Shown one piece after another: positions 42,103 through 52,591 of a stretch of 58,834 bases of DNA. Within the stretch, counting starts at the first letter, position 1; each line of letters begins with the position of its first letter. Origin of the DNA: DASUFE01 sp036274675 (lineage in GTDB: Bacteria; Pseudomonadota; Gammaproteobacteria; HTCC5015). The notes under the pieces were generated by a model that was not told where the DNA came from, did no database searches, and was given only the letters and a program-made list of their open reading frames with translations. Position numbers and translations under genes: made by a program. The stretch is taken from NCBI GenBank assembly GCA_036274675.1, contig DASUFE010000077.1, positions 1 through 58,834 on the forward strand, in the 5' to 3' direction.

Positions 42103-43488
42103 ATGCATAGTCTGCCAAATACGATTCTTATCCGCGTTTTCGCGCTCATTCTAGCAGTTCTATGCGCCTCCTGTTCATTAGGGCAGGGCCCGCTGTTCGG
42201 TGGAGGTGAAAGCGATGCCGTCGATCAACCGGCCGTCGAGAAACAATCGCCGGCTCGGGTGCAAGAATCCTACAGAGGGAAAGCCGAAGCATCGGCCTAC
42301 ACAGAAACTGAAGACAGCAGATCTCCCGCCCCTACTGCTGCAACCCGTTCCAACCCGGCCGCTCCCGCGGCAAAACCGGTATCAGCAAAACCGCAGACTA
42401 CGCGCATCGCGCTGCGTGATAACGTCCCCGAGCGTTATACAGTGAAAAAGGGCGACACCTTGTGGGATATCGCCGCGCTTTTCCTCAAGGATCCCTGGTT
42501 ATGGCCCGAGATCTGGTATTTCAACCCGCAAATCGATAACCCTCATTTAATCTATCCCGGCGATGTATTGATACTGGTCTATGTGAACGGACAACCACAG
42601 CTGCGCGTGGTACGAGACGGTGAAGCGCTGCCGACAGATACCACCACTACAACTCCAACCGTCACCCAGACCACGCCTCGTATGGTCGTTCCGGAAGCAC
42701 CCCGCGGGCTGCGTACCCAGAAACTTTCTCCGCGTATTCGTGAAGAAAGTCTGGAAAAAGCCATACCGACTATCCCGGTCAGCGTGATTGAACCGTTCCT
42801 GATCAAGCCCAGGGTCGTGACTAAGAAAGAGCTCCGGCGCGCGCCTTACGTAGTCAGCAGCCTCGACAGGCACCTTGCAACAGCTGAAGGCCATACCATT
42901 TACGTGCGCAATCTCAAATCCGATGAGGACGTACGCTACAACATATTCCGCCCCGGCGCCGAACTGAGGGATCCTAGAAACGGCAAAGTTCTCGGTTATG
43001 AGACCATTCTGGTCAGCGAAGCCAAGCTGGTTCGACTCGGTGATCCCGCCACCCTGGAGATCACCCGCAGTCTCCGCGAAACTCTCGATGGCGACCGGGT
43101 ATTGCCGGCTGAAGACGGTAAAATCAGTTACAACTTCCTGCCCCGTGAACCCAAGCATAATGTCGAGGGCGAGATTATCTGGCTGGTCGATTCTCTTTTC
43201 CAGACGGCGCAGCGGCAGGTCGTGATCGTCAATCTGGGGCAGCGCGCAGGCATGGAAATCGGCACAGTGCTCGCCATTGAGCAGCGCGGCGGTTCCGTCC
43301 AGGATTCTTTCGCAGACGAAGGTTTCAATCGGGTGGAACTGCCGAATGAGCGGGCGGGCCTGCTGATGATCTTCCGTGTCTTTGATCGGGTCAGTTACGG
43401 CTTGATAATGGAATCCAAACGGGCGGTACACCTGAACGACATTGTGCGCAATCCCACGCCTCAGGCGGATCTGGCCAACGAAGACTAA
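42103..43488 (+). CDS. LysM-domain peptidoglycan-binding protein
   Basis: The 461-residue exported protein has a signal segment (about 8-24) with a possible lipobox before Cys24, a low-complexity Pro/Ala/Thr linker, and one LysM domain (about 110-160; VKKGDTLWDIAALFL ... IYPGDVLIL). The rest is a conserved long C-terminal region typical of the LysM gene located upstream of dprA in many gammaproteobacteria. It probably acts at the cell wall. Exact role unknown. Confidence 0.85.
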   Translation: MHSLPNTILIRVFALILAVLCASCSLGQGPLFGGGESDAVDQPAVEKQSPARVQESYRGKAEASAYTETEDSRSPAPTAATRSNPAAPAAKPVSAKPQTTRIALRDNVPERYTVKKGDTLWDIAALFLKDPWLWPEIWYFNPQIDNPHLIYPGDVLILVYVNGQPQLRVVRDGEALPTDTTTTTPTVTQTTPRMVVPEAPRGLRTQKLSPRIREESLEKAIPTIPVSVIEPFLIKPRVVTKKELRRAPYVVSSLDRHLATAEGHTIYVRNLKSDEDVRYNIFRPGAELRDPRNGKVLGYETILVSEAKLVRLGDPATLEITRSLRETLDGDRVLPAEDGKISYNFLPREPKHNVEGEIIWLVDSLFQTAQRQVVIVNLGQRAGMEIGTVLAIEQRGGSVQDSFADEGFNRVELPNERAGLLMIFRVFDRVSYGLIMESKRAVHLNDIVRNPTPQADLANED

Positions 43489-43492
43489 TCGT

Positions 43493-44602
43493 ATGCAACA
43501 AGACCTCGGTTGCTGGCTGAAACTCCAGCACACGCCGGGAATCAGCCTCGCCCTATTTCACAAACTGCTCGGGCATTTCGGTTCGGCTGCGGGCGCATGC
43601 AACGCGGGCGCCTCCGAATTGACGCAGTTGGGGCTGACACGGAACACCATCGAACACCTGCATAAGGACGGGGCTGCCGAGTCAGTCGAAGCCGCCCTGC
43701 GCTGGTCACAACAGCCTCTGAACCACATATTAACGCTGGCCGACAGCGGTTATCCGCCGCTGCTTAAAGCCATTCATTACCCCCCGCCGCTGCTCTACGT
43801 CAAAGGCCGTCATGAAGTGATGTGCGAACCTCAACTGGCCGTTGTCGGCAGCCGCAACCCCAGCCGGGGCGGGGAAGAGACCGCACATGCATTCGCATCG
43901 CACATGGCCCGGGCCGGACTGGTGATAACCAGCGGTCTCGCGCTCGGTATCGATGGCGCTGCACATCGCGGCGCGCTGGACGCCAAGGGAGCCACGATCG
44001 GCGTCATGGCCACCGGTATCGACCGCATATATCCGGCTCGCCACCGCAAGCTGGCTGAATCCATTATTGAAACCGGCGCGCTGGTCACGGAATTTCCGCT
44101 CGGAACAGAACCGCTACCGGAACTGTTTCCGCAACGCAACCGCATCATCAGCGGGCTTGCCTATGGCGTGCTGGTCGTGGAAGCCGCGGAGCGCAGCGGC
44201 TCCCTGATCACGGCGCATTATGCGATGGAACAAGCGCGGGAAGTATTCGCGATCCCCGGTTCGCTGCATAACCCCATGGCTCGCGGCTGTCATCGCCTGA
44301 TCCGCCAGGGCGCCAAACTGGTTGAATCCGTGGAGCACATTCTGGAAGAACTGGCGCCGCAGTTGAGTGATCGCTTGCGCATGGAAACCGCAGCGGCAGC
44401 CGCGCCGCAAGAGAAGGTTCCGGAACTGGACCCGGACTATCAGAGCTTGTTGCAATTCATCGATTACGATCCGGTATCCATCGATCAGATGGTGGAACGC
44501 AGCGGTCTCCCCGCCCGATCCATATCGTCCATGTTGTTGATTCTTGAACTGCAAGGCTTGATCCGGGCGGAGACGGGCGGCAGATATTGCCGCGTTCGAT
44601 AA
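43493..44602 (+). CDS. dprA: DNA-processing protein DprA
   Basis: The 369-residue protein loads RecA on incoming single-stranded DNA during transformation. The Rossmann-like domain is clear: VGSRNPSRGGEETA, ITSGLALGIDGAAHRGAL, FPQRNRIISGLAYGVLVVEA. A C-terminal winged helix follows (about 305-369). ATG 43493 is four bases after the LysM stop; a longer frame overlapping the LysM gene is unlikely. smg, which often follows dprA, is absent. Confidence 0.95.
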   Translation: MQQDLGCWLKLQHTPGISLALFHKLLGHFGSAAGACNAGASELTQLGLTRNTIEHLHKDGAAESVEAALRWSQQPLNHILTLADSGYPPLLKAIHYPPPLLYVKGRHEVMCEPQLAVVGSRNPSRGGEETAHAFASHMARAGLVITSGLALGIDGAAHRGALDAKGATIGVMATGIDRIYPARHRKLAESIIETGALVTEFPLGTEPLPELFPQRNRIISGLAYGVLVVEAAERSGSLITAHYAMEQAREVFAIPGSLHNPMARGCHRLIRQGAKLVESVEHILEELAPQLSDRLRMETAAAAAPQEKVPELDPDYQSLLQFIDYDPVSIDQMVERSGLPARSISSMLLILELQGLIRAETGGRYCRVR

Positions 44603-44774
44603 TGTTCCACGCCCGCCTCTAACCATGAGCCTCGCCGCGCTTCCCCGGCAGTATCCGCTATGCCGCAAATAATTTTTATTTGCCTGTAACCGTGGTTTTG
44701 TGCCAATAATAAATAGAGGCCAACCCCGAGAACCCGGGAACAGTCCCGGTAAACCCATAGCAATCCGGATTAAA

Positions 44775-47099
44775 ATGAGTAAAAACCTGATCATAGTTGA
44801 ATCCCCCGCCAAATCGAAAACAATCAAAAAATACCTGGGCAAGGATTTCGACGTCATGGCTTCCTATGGCCATGTGCGCGACCTCGTGCCCAAAGAAGGC
44901 GCCGTGGATCCCGAACATAACTTCAAGATGAAGTATCAGGCGATCGAAAAAAACGAAAAGCATATCGATTCGATCAAGAAGGCCGTTAAAAAAGCCAACG
45001 CCCTCTATCTCGCCACCGACCCTGACCGCGAAGGGGAAGCAATCTCCTGGCATCTGAAAGAATTGCTGGATGAGGACGGCCTGCTCAAGGAAAAACCGGT
45101 GTACCGGGTCGTATTCCATGAAATCACCAAGCGCGCAGTGAACGAGGCGGTGGAGCATCCACGCGAGCTTTCCAACGATCTGATCAATGCGCAACAGGCG
45201 CGGCGTGCGCTTGATTACCTGGTGGGCTTCAACCTGTCACCGCTGCTCTGGAAGAAAATCCGGCGCGGACTCTCCGCCGGCCGCGTGCAAAGCCCGGCGC
45301 TGCGCCTGATCGTTGAACGCGAGCAGGAAATCCGCGCGTTCAAGGCCGAGGAATACTGGACTATCGAAGCCGACCTGACCAAGGCAAAACGTAATTTCGT
45401 CGGCAAACTGAGCGTACTGAACGGCGAGAAGGTCAAACAGTTCACCCTCACCGACAGCAAGAATGCCCTTGCGGCGCGCGATCGCTTGTTGCAGGCCGCC
45501 GCCGGCGTACTTACCGTCAGCAATATTGAGAAGAAGCAGCGCAAACGCAACCCGGCTCCGCCGTTCACCACGTCGACCTTGCAGCAGGAAGGCGTGCGCA
45601 AACTGGGTTTCTCCGCCTCGCGCACCATGCGCGTGGCGCAACAGCTATATGAAGGCGTCGATATCGGCAGCGGGGCGGTGGGTCTCATTACCTATATGCG
45701 CACCGACTCCGTGACGCTCGCCAACGAAGCGTTGACGGAACTGCGGAAATTTATTGAAGAGCGTTACGGCAGGGAAAACCTGCCGGCCGAGGTACGCGAG
45801 TACAAAAACAAATCCAAAAACGCGCAGGAAGCTCACGAGGCGGTGCGGCCGACTTCCGTTTACAACCACCCGGACGAAATCAAGCAGTACCTGACGCCGG
45901 ACCAGTTCAAACTCTACAGTCTGATCTGGAAACGCACCGTTGCCTGCCAGATGACGCATGCGGTGCTGGATACCGTCTCGGTTGACCTTGCCGCCGGCGA
46001 TGGCAATCTGTTCCGGGCCAACGGTTCGACCATCAACCATGCCGGCTTCATGACCGTCTACCAGGAAAGCCGGGATGAAGACGCCACCCAGCCCGAGGAA
46101 GAGGACGGGGACGAAAAAATCCTGCCCGCAATGGAGGTGGGAGAGAAAATTGATCTGGCCGCGATTCGCGCGGACCAGCACTTCACGGAACCGCCGCCAC
46201 GCTATACGGAAGCCTCGCTCGTGAAAACTCTCGAAGAGCATGGTATAGGCCGGCCTTCGACCTACGCCTCGATTATTTCAACCTTGCAGGCGCGCGAGTA
46301 CGTTGAGCTGGACAAGAAGCGCTTTACCCCGACCGACGTCGGCGAGGTGGTTAATAAATTTCTTACCAATTATTTCACCCAGTATGTCGATTACGCCTTC
46401 ACTGCGCAGATGGAAGACGAACTGGATGCCATCGCTCGCGGCGAAAAGGAATGGGTGCCGGTAATGGAATCCTTCTGGTCGCCGTTCAAGCAGAAGGTCA
46501 GTCAGACCGAAACCGACGTCTCGCGCAAGGACGTCACTTCGGAGACGATGTCGGAAGCTTGTCCGAAGTGCGGCAAACCCCTTGAGACCAAACTCGGGCG
46601 CCGCGGCAAATTCATCGGCTGCAGCGGTTACCCGGACTGCGACTACACACGAAATCTGAATGAGGACGCAAATGCGCAACCCGAGACAGTGGATCATAAA
46701 TGCCCCAAGTGCAATTCCGACCTTGTCATCAAGTACGGGCGCTACGGCAAATTCATCGGCTGCAGCAGCTACCCGAATTGCAAACATATAGAGTCGCTGA
46801 ACAAACCCAAGGATACCGAGGTTCCATGCCCCGAATGCAAGCAGGGCACGATCCTGGAACGCCGTTCGCGCTACGGCAAAATCTTTTATTCCTGCTCGCG
46901 CTATCCGGACTGCAAATATGCCATCTGGAACCGGCCGATTCCCGAGCCGTGCCCGAAGTGCAACTGGCCGCTCACCATGGTGAAAACCACAAAGCGGCGC
47001 GGCACGGAGCGGGTATGTCCCCAGGAAAACTGCAAGTATACAGAGCCGGCCGAACACCTGGCGCCGGCCCCAGCGCCTGATGCCGAAACGACAGATTGA
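44775..47099 (+). CDS. topA: DNA topoisomerase I
   Basis: The 774-residue type IA topoisomerase relaxes negative supercoils. The TOPRIM domain (IVESPAKSKTIKKYL, ATDPDREGEAI) and catalytic Tyr in LITYMRTDS (about residue 307) are intact. Four Cys4 zinc-ribbon units end the protein (CPKCGKPL, CPKCNSDL, CPECKQGT, CPKCNWPL). ATG 44775 starts the family N-terminus; upstream in-frame codons are unrelated. The 172 bases after dprA hold no gene. Confidence 0.97.
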   Translation: MSKNLIIVESPAKSKTIKKYLGKDFDVMASYGHVRDLVPKEGAVDPEHNFKMKYQAIEKNEKHIDSIKKAVKKANALYLATDPDREGEAISWHLKELLDEDGLLKEKPVYRVVFHEITKRAVNEAVEHPRELSNDLINAQQARRALDYLVGFNLSPLLWKKIRRGLSAGRVQSPALRLIVEREQEIRAFKAEEYWTIEADLTKAKRNFVGKLSVLNGEKVKQFTLTDSKNALAARDRLLQAAAGVLTVSNIEKKQRKRNPAPPFTTSTLQQEGVRKLGFSASRTMRVAQQLYEGVDIGSGAVGLITYMRTDSVTLANEALTELRKFIEERYGRENLPAEVREYKNKSKNAQEAHEAVRPTSVYNHPDEIKQYLTPDQFKLYSLIWKRTVACQMTHAVLDTVSVDLAAGDGNLFRANGSTINHAGFMTVYQESRDEDATQPEEEDGDEKILPAMEVGEKIDLAAIRADQHFTEPPPRYTEASLVKTLEEHGIGRPSTYASIISTLQAREYVELDKKRFTPTDVGEVVNKFLTNYFTQYVDYAFTAQMEDELDAIARGEKEWVPVMESFWSPFKQKVSQTETDVSRKDVTSETMSEACPKCGKPLETKLGRRGKFIGCSGYPDCDYTRNLNEDANAQPETVDHKCPKCNSDLVIKYGRYGKFIGCSSYPNCKHIESLNKPKDTEVPCPECKQGTILERRSRYGKIFYSCSRYPDCKYAIWNRPIPEPCPKCNWPLTMVKTTKRRGTERVCPQENCKYTEPAEHLAPAPAPDAETTD

Positions 47100-47646
47100 A
47101 CCGGATGTTTATGCGCAGGCAGCCGCCTGCATGCACGCGGGCGGCGTCATCGCCTATCCGACCGAAGCAGTTTACGGATTAGGCTGCGATCCAGCCGATG
47201 AAACTGCCGTGCACCGGATACTTGCGCTCAAGCAAAGGCCTGTCGATAAGGGCCTGATCCTGATCGCGGCGGATATCGCACAACTCCACACCTATGTCGA
47301 ACCGCGGCTGTTCTCTGAACATGCCGAAGTGCTGGCAAGCTGGCCGGGGCCGCATACCTGGCTGTTCCCATGCAAGCCCGGGACGCCAACCTGGCTTACC
47401 GGAACCTTTGACACGCTGGCGGTGCGCGTCACGGCGCACCCCGTTGCAGCCACTCTCTGCAAGGCATTCGGAGGCGCTATCGTTTCCACCAGCGCCAATC
47501 CGGCCGGAGCGGAGCCAGCCCGCAACCACGAAACCGTCGCCGGCTTTTTCGGAGAAAAAGTCGACATGATCGTCCGTGGAACAGTGAATACACAGGCCCA
47601 GGTCAGCAGCATTCGCGACGTCCGAACCGGCAAACAGTTACGCTGA
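47080..47646 (+). CDS. tsaC: Threonylcarbamoyl-AMP synthase
   Basis: The 188-residue YrdC/Sua5 domain enzyme makes threonylcarbamoyl-AMP for t6A modification of tRNA. GGVIAYPTEAVYGLGCDP and IVSTSANPAGAEP are diagnostic, and KQRPVDKGLIL binds substrate. It overlaps topA by 20 bases. Single-domain form, as in E. coli TsaC. Confidence 0.95.
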   Translation: MPKRQIEPDVYAQAAACMHAGGVIAYPTEAVYGLGCDPADETAVHRILALKQRPVDKGLILIAADIAQLHTYVEPRLFSEHAEVLASWPGPHTWLFPCKPGTPTWLTGTFDTLAVRVTAHPVAATLCKAFGGAIVSTSANPAGAEPARNHETVAGFFGEKVDMIVRGTVNTQAQVSSIRDVRTGKQLR

Positions 47647-47653
47647 ACGGGCA

Positions 47654-48559
47654 ATGCATCACTACGTTACAGCGGTGGAAAAATATCTGCTTGATCTGCA
47701 GAACCGTATCTGCGCCACCCTGGAACAGGCGGATGGGCGCGCGCGCTTCCATGAAGACCGGTGGCAACGCGAAGAAGGCGGCGGCGGAATTTCGCGTGTA
47801 ATCGAAGCCGGCGCGATATTTGAAAAAGGCGGCGTCAATTTTTCGCGAGTGCGGGGTTCAAAAATGCCCGCCTCGGCGACCGCGCATCGACCGGAGCTGG
47901 CCGGCCGTTCCTTCGAGGCGCTTGGCGTATCGCTGGTTATGCATCCGCATAATCCTTATGTACCAACTTCGCACGCGAACGTGCGCTTTTTTCTTGCCGA
48001 AAAACCCGGAGCCGACCCTGTCTGGTGGTTCGGCGGCGGTTATGATCTCACTCCCTATTACGGCTTTGAAGAAGACTGCATCCACTGGCATCGCGCCGCT
48101 CAAGCCGCCTGTACGGCTTTTGGTGGCGAGGTCTATCCGCGCTTCAAGAAATGGTGCGACGAATATTTTTTCCTGAAACACCGCAACGAACCGCGCGGCA
48201 TCGGCGGCCTGTTTTTTGACGATCTGAACGCCTGGGGTTTCGAACGCTGTTTCGAATTTATGCGCAGCGTGGGCGACAGTTACCTGAATGCCTACCTGCC
48301 CATCGTCGAGCGGCGCAAGAATGCCGAATATGGAAAGCGCGAGCGCGAATTCCAGCTCTACCGGCGCGGCCGTTATGTCGAGTTCAATCTGGTCTACGAT
48401 CGCGGCACACTGTTCGGCCTGCAAAGCGGCGGCCGCACCGAATCGATACTGATGTCACTGCCGCCGCTGGTGAGCTGGCGCTACAACTGGGAGCCCGCGG
48501 CCGGTACCGCCGAAGCACGCCTGTATTCGGATTTTCTCAAACCCAGGGATTGGGTGTGA
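47654..48559 (+). CDS. hemF: Oxygen-dependent coproporphyrinogen III oxidase
   Basis: The 301-residue haem enzyme decarboxylates coproporphyrinogen III with O2. WFGGGYDLTPYYG, PRGIGGLFFDDLN and RRGRYVEFNLVYDRGT are the family signatures. It begins eight bases after tsaC. Its O2 need fits a facultative rather than strictly anaerobic organism. aroE, often next, lies about 4 kb further on. Confidence 0.97.
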   Translation: MHHYVTAVEKYLLDLQNRICATLEQADGRARFHEDRWQREEGGGGISRVIEAGAIFEKGGVNFSRVRGSKMPASATAHRPELAGRSFEALGVSLVMHPHNPYVPTSHANVRFFLAEKPGADPVWWFGGGYDLTPYYGFEEDCIHWHRAAQAACTAFGGEVYPRFKKWCDEYFFLKHRNEPRGIGGLFFDDLNAWGFERCFEFMRSVGDSYLNAYLPIVERRKNAEYGKREREFQLYRRGRYVEFNLVYDRGTLFGLQSGGRTESILMSLPPLVSWRYNWEPAAGTAEARLYSDFLKPRDWV

Positions 48560-48722
48560 CATGGAAACAACGTCCGCCACGTTGCCTCGACTTTAAAATT
48601 TCTTTTTTGCGCAAAGTCGCAAGGAAATTCAAAACCGCTTTGAGCCCGGGATAATGCAGCTTCACACCCGGCGACTACGAAAATTAAAAGCCTTGGCAAC
48701 TCAACATGCCTGGACCCGATTC

Positions 48723-49187
48723 TTATCCTCGCCAGCTTGCGTCAACGCGAATCGCCAGCACGTCGCCGCGCGCGCATTCCTGATCCCCGGAAAGCAAGGC
48801 GCATACCACACGGATTTTCTTACCGGAAGCCTCGACAACGGACGCTCCCAGCTTGACGGGCTGGTCGATCCGCGCAGGCTTCAGATAATCCACCTTGAGT
48901 GAAGCCGTTACGCACCAGATGTGCGGCTCGCTGCCGATGGCACGCCCTTCGCGGTGATAGCAATCTGCAATCGCCGTACAGATGCAGTGGCAGTCGATGA
49001 GGGTGGCGATTATTCCGCCGTTGAGAAACTGCTCCGGGCCCGCGGCATGCCAGGGCTGCGGCGCGAATACCGCCACGGATTCTTCACCTTGCCAACGGCT
49101 CTTGAGCTTGAGTCCCTGCACATTCGCAGGCCCGCAACCGTAGCAATGGTTATGCGGAATATGATCCTGGAAATATTCTGATTCCAT
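48723..49187 (-). CDS. PaaI-like hotdog-fold thioesterase
   Basis: The 154-residue protein has HNHCYGCGPANVQGLKLKSRW at the N-terminus and the hotdog core (FLNGGIIATLIDCHCICTAI), typical of acyl-CoA thioesterases of the PaaI group. The substrate is unknown. It starts six bases after the fumarase stop on the same strand, so the two are co-transcribed. Confidence 0.82.
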   Translation of the reverse strand: MESEYFQDHIPHNHCYGCGPANVQGLKLKSRWQGEESVAVFAPQPWHAAGPEQFLNGGIIATLIDCHCICTAIADCYHREGRAIGSEPHIWCVTASLKVDYLKPARIDQPVKLGASVVEASGKKIRVVCALLSGDQECARGDVLAIRVDASWRG

Positions 49188-49193
49188 GCGACT

Positions 49194-50717
49194 TCAGGCG
49201 ACCGGCTCCTTCACCGGTATTTTGCCGATCTTGGCCTGCCAGAGTTTGGGCCCTGTGTTATGGACTGACTCGCCGTTGACATCAACCGCAACCGTGACCG
49301 GCATATTCTCCACCTCAAACTCATGGATGGCTTCCATACCCAGATCCTCAAAGGCCACTATTTTCGATTTTCGGATCGCTTTGGATACGAGGTATGCCGC
49401 ACCGCCCACCGCCATCAGATACACCGCCTTGTGCTTGCGTATGGCTTCGATCGCGGCCGGGCCGCGCTCCGCCTTGCCGATCATGCCGATCAGGCCTGTT
49501 GCGGCAAGCATAGTCTCGGTGAACTTGTCCATGCGCGTGGCGGTGGTCGGCCCGGCCGGACCCACCACTTCGTCGCGCACCGGATCCACAGGACCGACGT
49601 AATAAATAAAGCGATTATTGAAATCCACAGGCAGGCGCACGCCCTTGGCGATCATATCAGTCAGGCGCTTGTGCGCGGCATCGCGACCCGTCAGCATGCG
49701 GCCGCTCAACAACAACGTATCGCCCGGTTTCCATTGCGCGATTTCCGTTCGCGTCACCGTATTCAAGTCAACACAGCGCGTACCGGCGCCGGCCTCCCAG
49801 GTAATCCGCGGCCAATCCGCAAGCGCGGGAGGATCGAGCATGGCGGGACCAGAGCCGTCGAGTACAAAATGCGCGTGCCGCGTGGCGGCACAATTCGGGA
49901 TCATGGCCACGGGTTTGTTGGCGGCATGAGTCGGGTAATCCTTGATCTTCACATCGAGTACGGTGGTAAGTCCGCCCAGGCCCTGCGCTCCGATCCCGAG
50001 CGCGTTCACCTTGTCGTAGATGCGCAGCCTGAGCTCTTCCAACGCACTGGACGGGCCGCGCTCCATCAACTGCTGGATATCGATGGATTCCATGCAAGCT
50101 TCCTTCGCCAGCAACATCGCCTTTTCCGCGGTGCCGCCGATGCCGATTCCCAGTATCCCCGGCGGACACCAGCCGGCGCCCATGGTCGGCACCGTTTTCA
50201 GGACCCATTCCACTATATCGTCGGAGGGATTCAGCATGACGAATTTTGCCTTGGCTTCCGAACCGCCGCCCTTGGCGGCCAGGGTAACTTCAACCTTGTC
50301 CCCCGGAACCAGCTCGGTGTGGATGACAGCCGGAGTATTGTCGCGTGTGTTAACGCGCTTACCCGCGGGATCGGCAAGGATGGAGGCACGCAAAACGTTC
50401 TCCGGATGCCGATAGGCGCGGCGCACGCCTTCGTTGATCATGTCCGCCAAACTCAGCCGTGCATCCCAGCGCACATCCATGCCGGCCTTTACGAAGACCG
50501 TCACGATGCCGGTATCCTGGCAAATGGGACGCCTCCCCTCCGCACACATGCGGGAGTTGACTAGAATCTGCGCCAACGCATCCTTTGCGGCCTCCGACTG
50601 TTCTTTAAGGTAAGCCGCGTAAACTGCGTCTATAAAATCCTTGGGGTGATAATACGAGATATACTGCAGCGCGTCGGCGACGCTGCCGATCAGATCTTCC
50701 TGTCGAATGACTGCCAT
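49194..50717 (-). CDS. Class I (4Fe-4S) fumarate hydratase
   Basis: The 507-residue enzyme interconverts fumarate and malate in the TCA cycle. The alpha part (RPICQDTGIVTVFV, AGWCPPGILGIGIGG, PNCAATRHAHF) holds the three cluster cysteines; the beta part (GPTTATRMDKFTETMLAATG) holds substrate residues. One chain carries both halves, as in E. coli FumA/B. The start at 50717 (MAVIRQEDL) fits the family; the upstream in-frame extension is unrelated. Oxygen-labile cluster. Confidence 0.94.
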   Translation of the reverse strand: MAVIRQEDLIGSVADALQYISYYHPKDFIDAVYAAYLKEQSEAAKDALAQILVNSRMCAEGRRPICQDTGIVTVFVKAGMDVRWDARLSLADMINEGVRRAYRHPENVLRASILADPAGKRVNTRDNTPAVIHTELVPGDKVEVTLAAKGGGSEAKAKFVMLNPSDDIVEWVLKTVPTMGAGWCPPGILGIGIGGTAEKAMLLAKEACMESIDIQQLMERGPSSALEELRLRIYDKVNALGIGAQGLGGLTTVLDVKIKDYPTHAANKPVAMIPNCAATRHAHFVLDGSGPAMLDPPALADWPRITWEAGAGTRCVDLNTVTRTEIAQWKPGDTLLLSGRMLTGRDAAHKRLTDMIAKGVRLPVDFNNRFIYYVGPVDPVRDEVVGPAGPTTATRMDKFTETMLAATGLIGMIGKAERGPAAIEAIRKHKAVYLMAVGGAAYLVSKAIRKSKIVAFEDLGMEAIHEFEVENMPVTVAVDVNGESVHNTGPKLWQAKIGKIPVKEPVA

Positions 50718-50806
50718 AGGGGAATCCGGCGTAAAAGCGCTATTGTAACGGCTTCGTCCGCGGAAATCCCGATACGATGACACCCAGCCCGAGCGGGGAG
50801 AAAGTG

Positions 50807-51280
50807 CTAGTGGGAAATGTTTTCCGGCCCGGCGCGTCCGGCAGGCAGGCCTTCAAGATAAGTTTCGAGCTTGGTCCGGCTGTGTCCGCCGAAACGGGCA
50901 AAATGCATATTTACACGATACGTGCCGTTCTCATTCTCCTGCACATCGATTACCTGCGCCACGACGGTCAGCGGCTTGGAACCATTGGTAGTGGAGGGAA
51001 TTCGAAAGCGTGCGGTATAGAGTTTGCTGGGAACACGGGTTTCGCCGGGGGGCAATAGATGTTGGGCAGTCGTACGGTCGCAATCGAAATGCATTCCGGT
51101 AACGGAAATATCTACGGTGCGCACATGCATTGGTAACATACCGCTGCCAATCAGTTGCACACGTAACTCGACGTTATAGCGCGGATACTGACGCCGGTCT
51201 TCCTTCCTGGAAGCGGACGAGGATTCCTTTTGGATTGACTTCATTTTATAAACCACATTGCCGATCGTTGCATTAACCAT
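50807..51280 (-). CDS. PilZ-domain c-di-GMP-binding protein
   Basis: The 157-residue protein has the PilZ ligand motifs RQYPR (RxxxR, residues 30-34) and DISVTG (DxSxxG, 57-62), so it should bind c-di-GMP. A polar N-terminal tail precedes the domain. Start choice between the listed ATG and an ATG 12 codons later (51244) is open; neither has a good ribosome-binding site. It diverges from hemB. The two GGDEF-EAL genes in the window would supply its ligand. Confidence 0.85.
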   Translation of the reverse strand: MVNATIGNVVYKMKSIQKESSSASRKEDRRQYPRYNVELRVQLIGSGMLPMHVRTVDISVTGMHFDCDRTTAQHLLPPGETRVPSKLYTARFRIPSTTNGSKPLTVVAQVIDVQENENGTYRVNMHFARFGGHSRTKLETYLEGLPAGRAGPENISH

Positions 51281-51424
51281 ACTTTAACGCCCGGAATAAT
51301 TGTGAGAGCTTATTCACAGTCCTTCATAAAGCCGGAGCCCGCAGTAAGCAACGTTGACCGGTTCGCGTAAGCTCGCATTTTACCGGACAAAGCGCTATCC
51401 TGCCCGAATTGCAGGAGATTGCAC

Positions 51425-52441
51425 ATGAGCCATGGCGAATTCCCAGGCAGATATCCAGGCGTACGCATGCGTCGCATGCGCAAGGAGGAATTCAGTCGTC
51501 GTCTGATGCGTGAACACCACGTTACAGCCGATGACTTGATCTACCCGTTATTCGTGCTCGATCAGCCGCGTCGGCGTGAACCTATCGAATCCATGCCCGG
51601 CATTGAGCGCATGGGCATAGAGGAGTTGCTGGGAGAAGCCGAGCAGTTGCTGGAGTTGGGTATTCCGGCTATCGCCTTGTTCCCGGTCACACCACAAGAG
51701 CGCAAGTCCGACGATGCCCGTGAAGCATGGAACCCGCAAGGCATTACGCAACGCGCAACACGTTTGATGAAACAGCGCTTCCCCGAACTCGGGATCATTA
51801 CGGACATCGCACTGGATCCCTTCACCCTGCACGGTCAGGACGGCCTTATTGGCGAAGACGGCTACGTGCTGAACGATGAAACAATCGACGCTCTGGTCAA
51901 ACAGGCATTATCACATGCCGAAGCCGGCGCCGATATCGTCGCACCTTCAGACATGATGGACGGTCGTATCGGCGCCATTCGCGACGCGCTGGAAGACAGC
52001 GGCTTTCACAATACCGGCATTCTGGCCTATGCCGCCAAATACGCCTCCAGCTATTACGGCCCGTTCAGGGACGCGGTAGGTTCGTCGGCGAACCTCGGCA
52101 CGGGCGACAAACATACCTATCAGATGGACCCCGCCAACAGCGACGAAGCGTTGTGGGAAGTTGCGCTGGATCTCGAGGAAGGCGCCGATATCGTTATGGT
52201 CAAACCCGCGCTGCATTATCTGGACATCGTGCGCAGAATCAAGGACCGCTTCAAGGCGCCGACCTTTGCTTATCATGTAAGCGGCGAATACGCGATGCTG
52301 AAAGCAGCCGCAACCGCCGGCTGGCTTAATGAACGCGCCTGCGCTCTTGAAGCGCTGCTCGCCATGAAACGGGCCGGAGCCGACGCGATATTGACCTACT
52401 ATGCCAAGCAGGCCGCGCAGTGGCTGGCTGAAGAAAAATAA
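51425..52441 (+). CDS. hemB: Porphobilinogen synthase (delta-aminolevulinic acid dehydratase)
   Basis: The 338-residue enzyme condenses two 5-aminolevulinates. The two Schiff-base lysines lie in AYAAKYASSYYGPF and VMVKPALHYLDI. DIALDPFTLHGQDG lacks the cysteine triad, so it is the Mg/Asp type rather than the zinc type. ATG 51425 has AGGAG seven bases ahead; TTG two codons earlier is less likely. Confidence 0.96.
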   Translation: MSHGEFPGRYPGVRMRRMRKEEFSRRLMREHHVTADDLIYPLFVLDQPRRREPIESMPGIERMGIEELLGEAEQLLELGIPAIALFPVTPQERKSDDAREAWNPQGITQRATRLMKQRFPELGIITDIALDPFTLHGQDGLIGEDGYVLNDETIDALVKQALSHAEAGADIVAPSDMMDGRIGAIRDALEDSGFHNTGILAYAAKYASSYYGPFRDAVGSSANLGTGDKHTYQMDPANSDEALWEVALDLEEGADIVMVKPALHYLDIVRRIKDRFKAPTFAYHVSGEYAMLKAAATAGWLNERACALEALLAMKRAGADAILTYYAKQAAQWLAEEK

Positions 52442-52591
52442 CTGTTGATGGGCAAAGCGGCATCGCACGGAATACCGGAGCGCATTAGTACATGAGGATT
52501 TGAGTATGATGCCAACGAAGCCATCCGCGGAAAACCGCCTCTGCGTTTCCGCATTCCCGTCATCCATGGCAGTCAACTAAAAGACGATTTT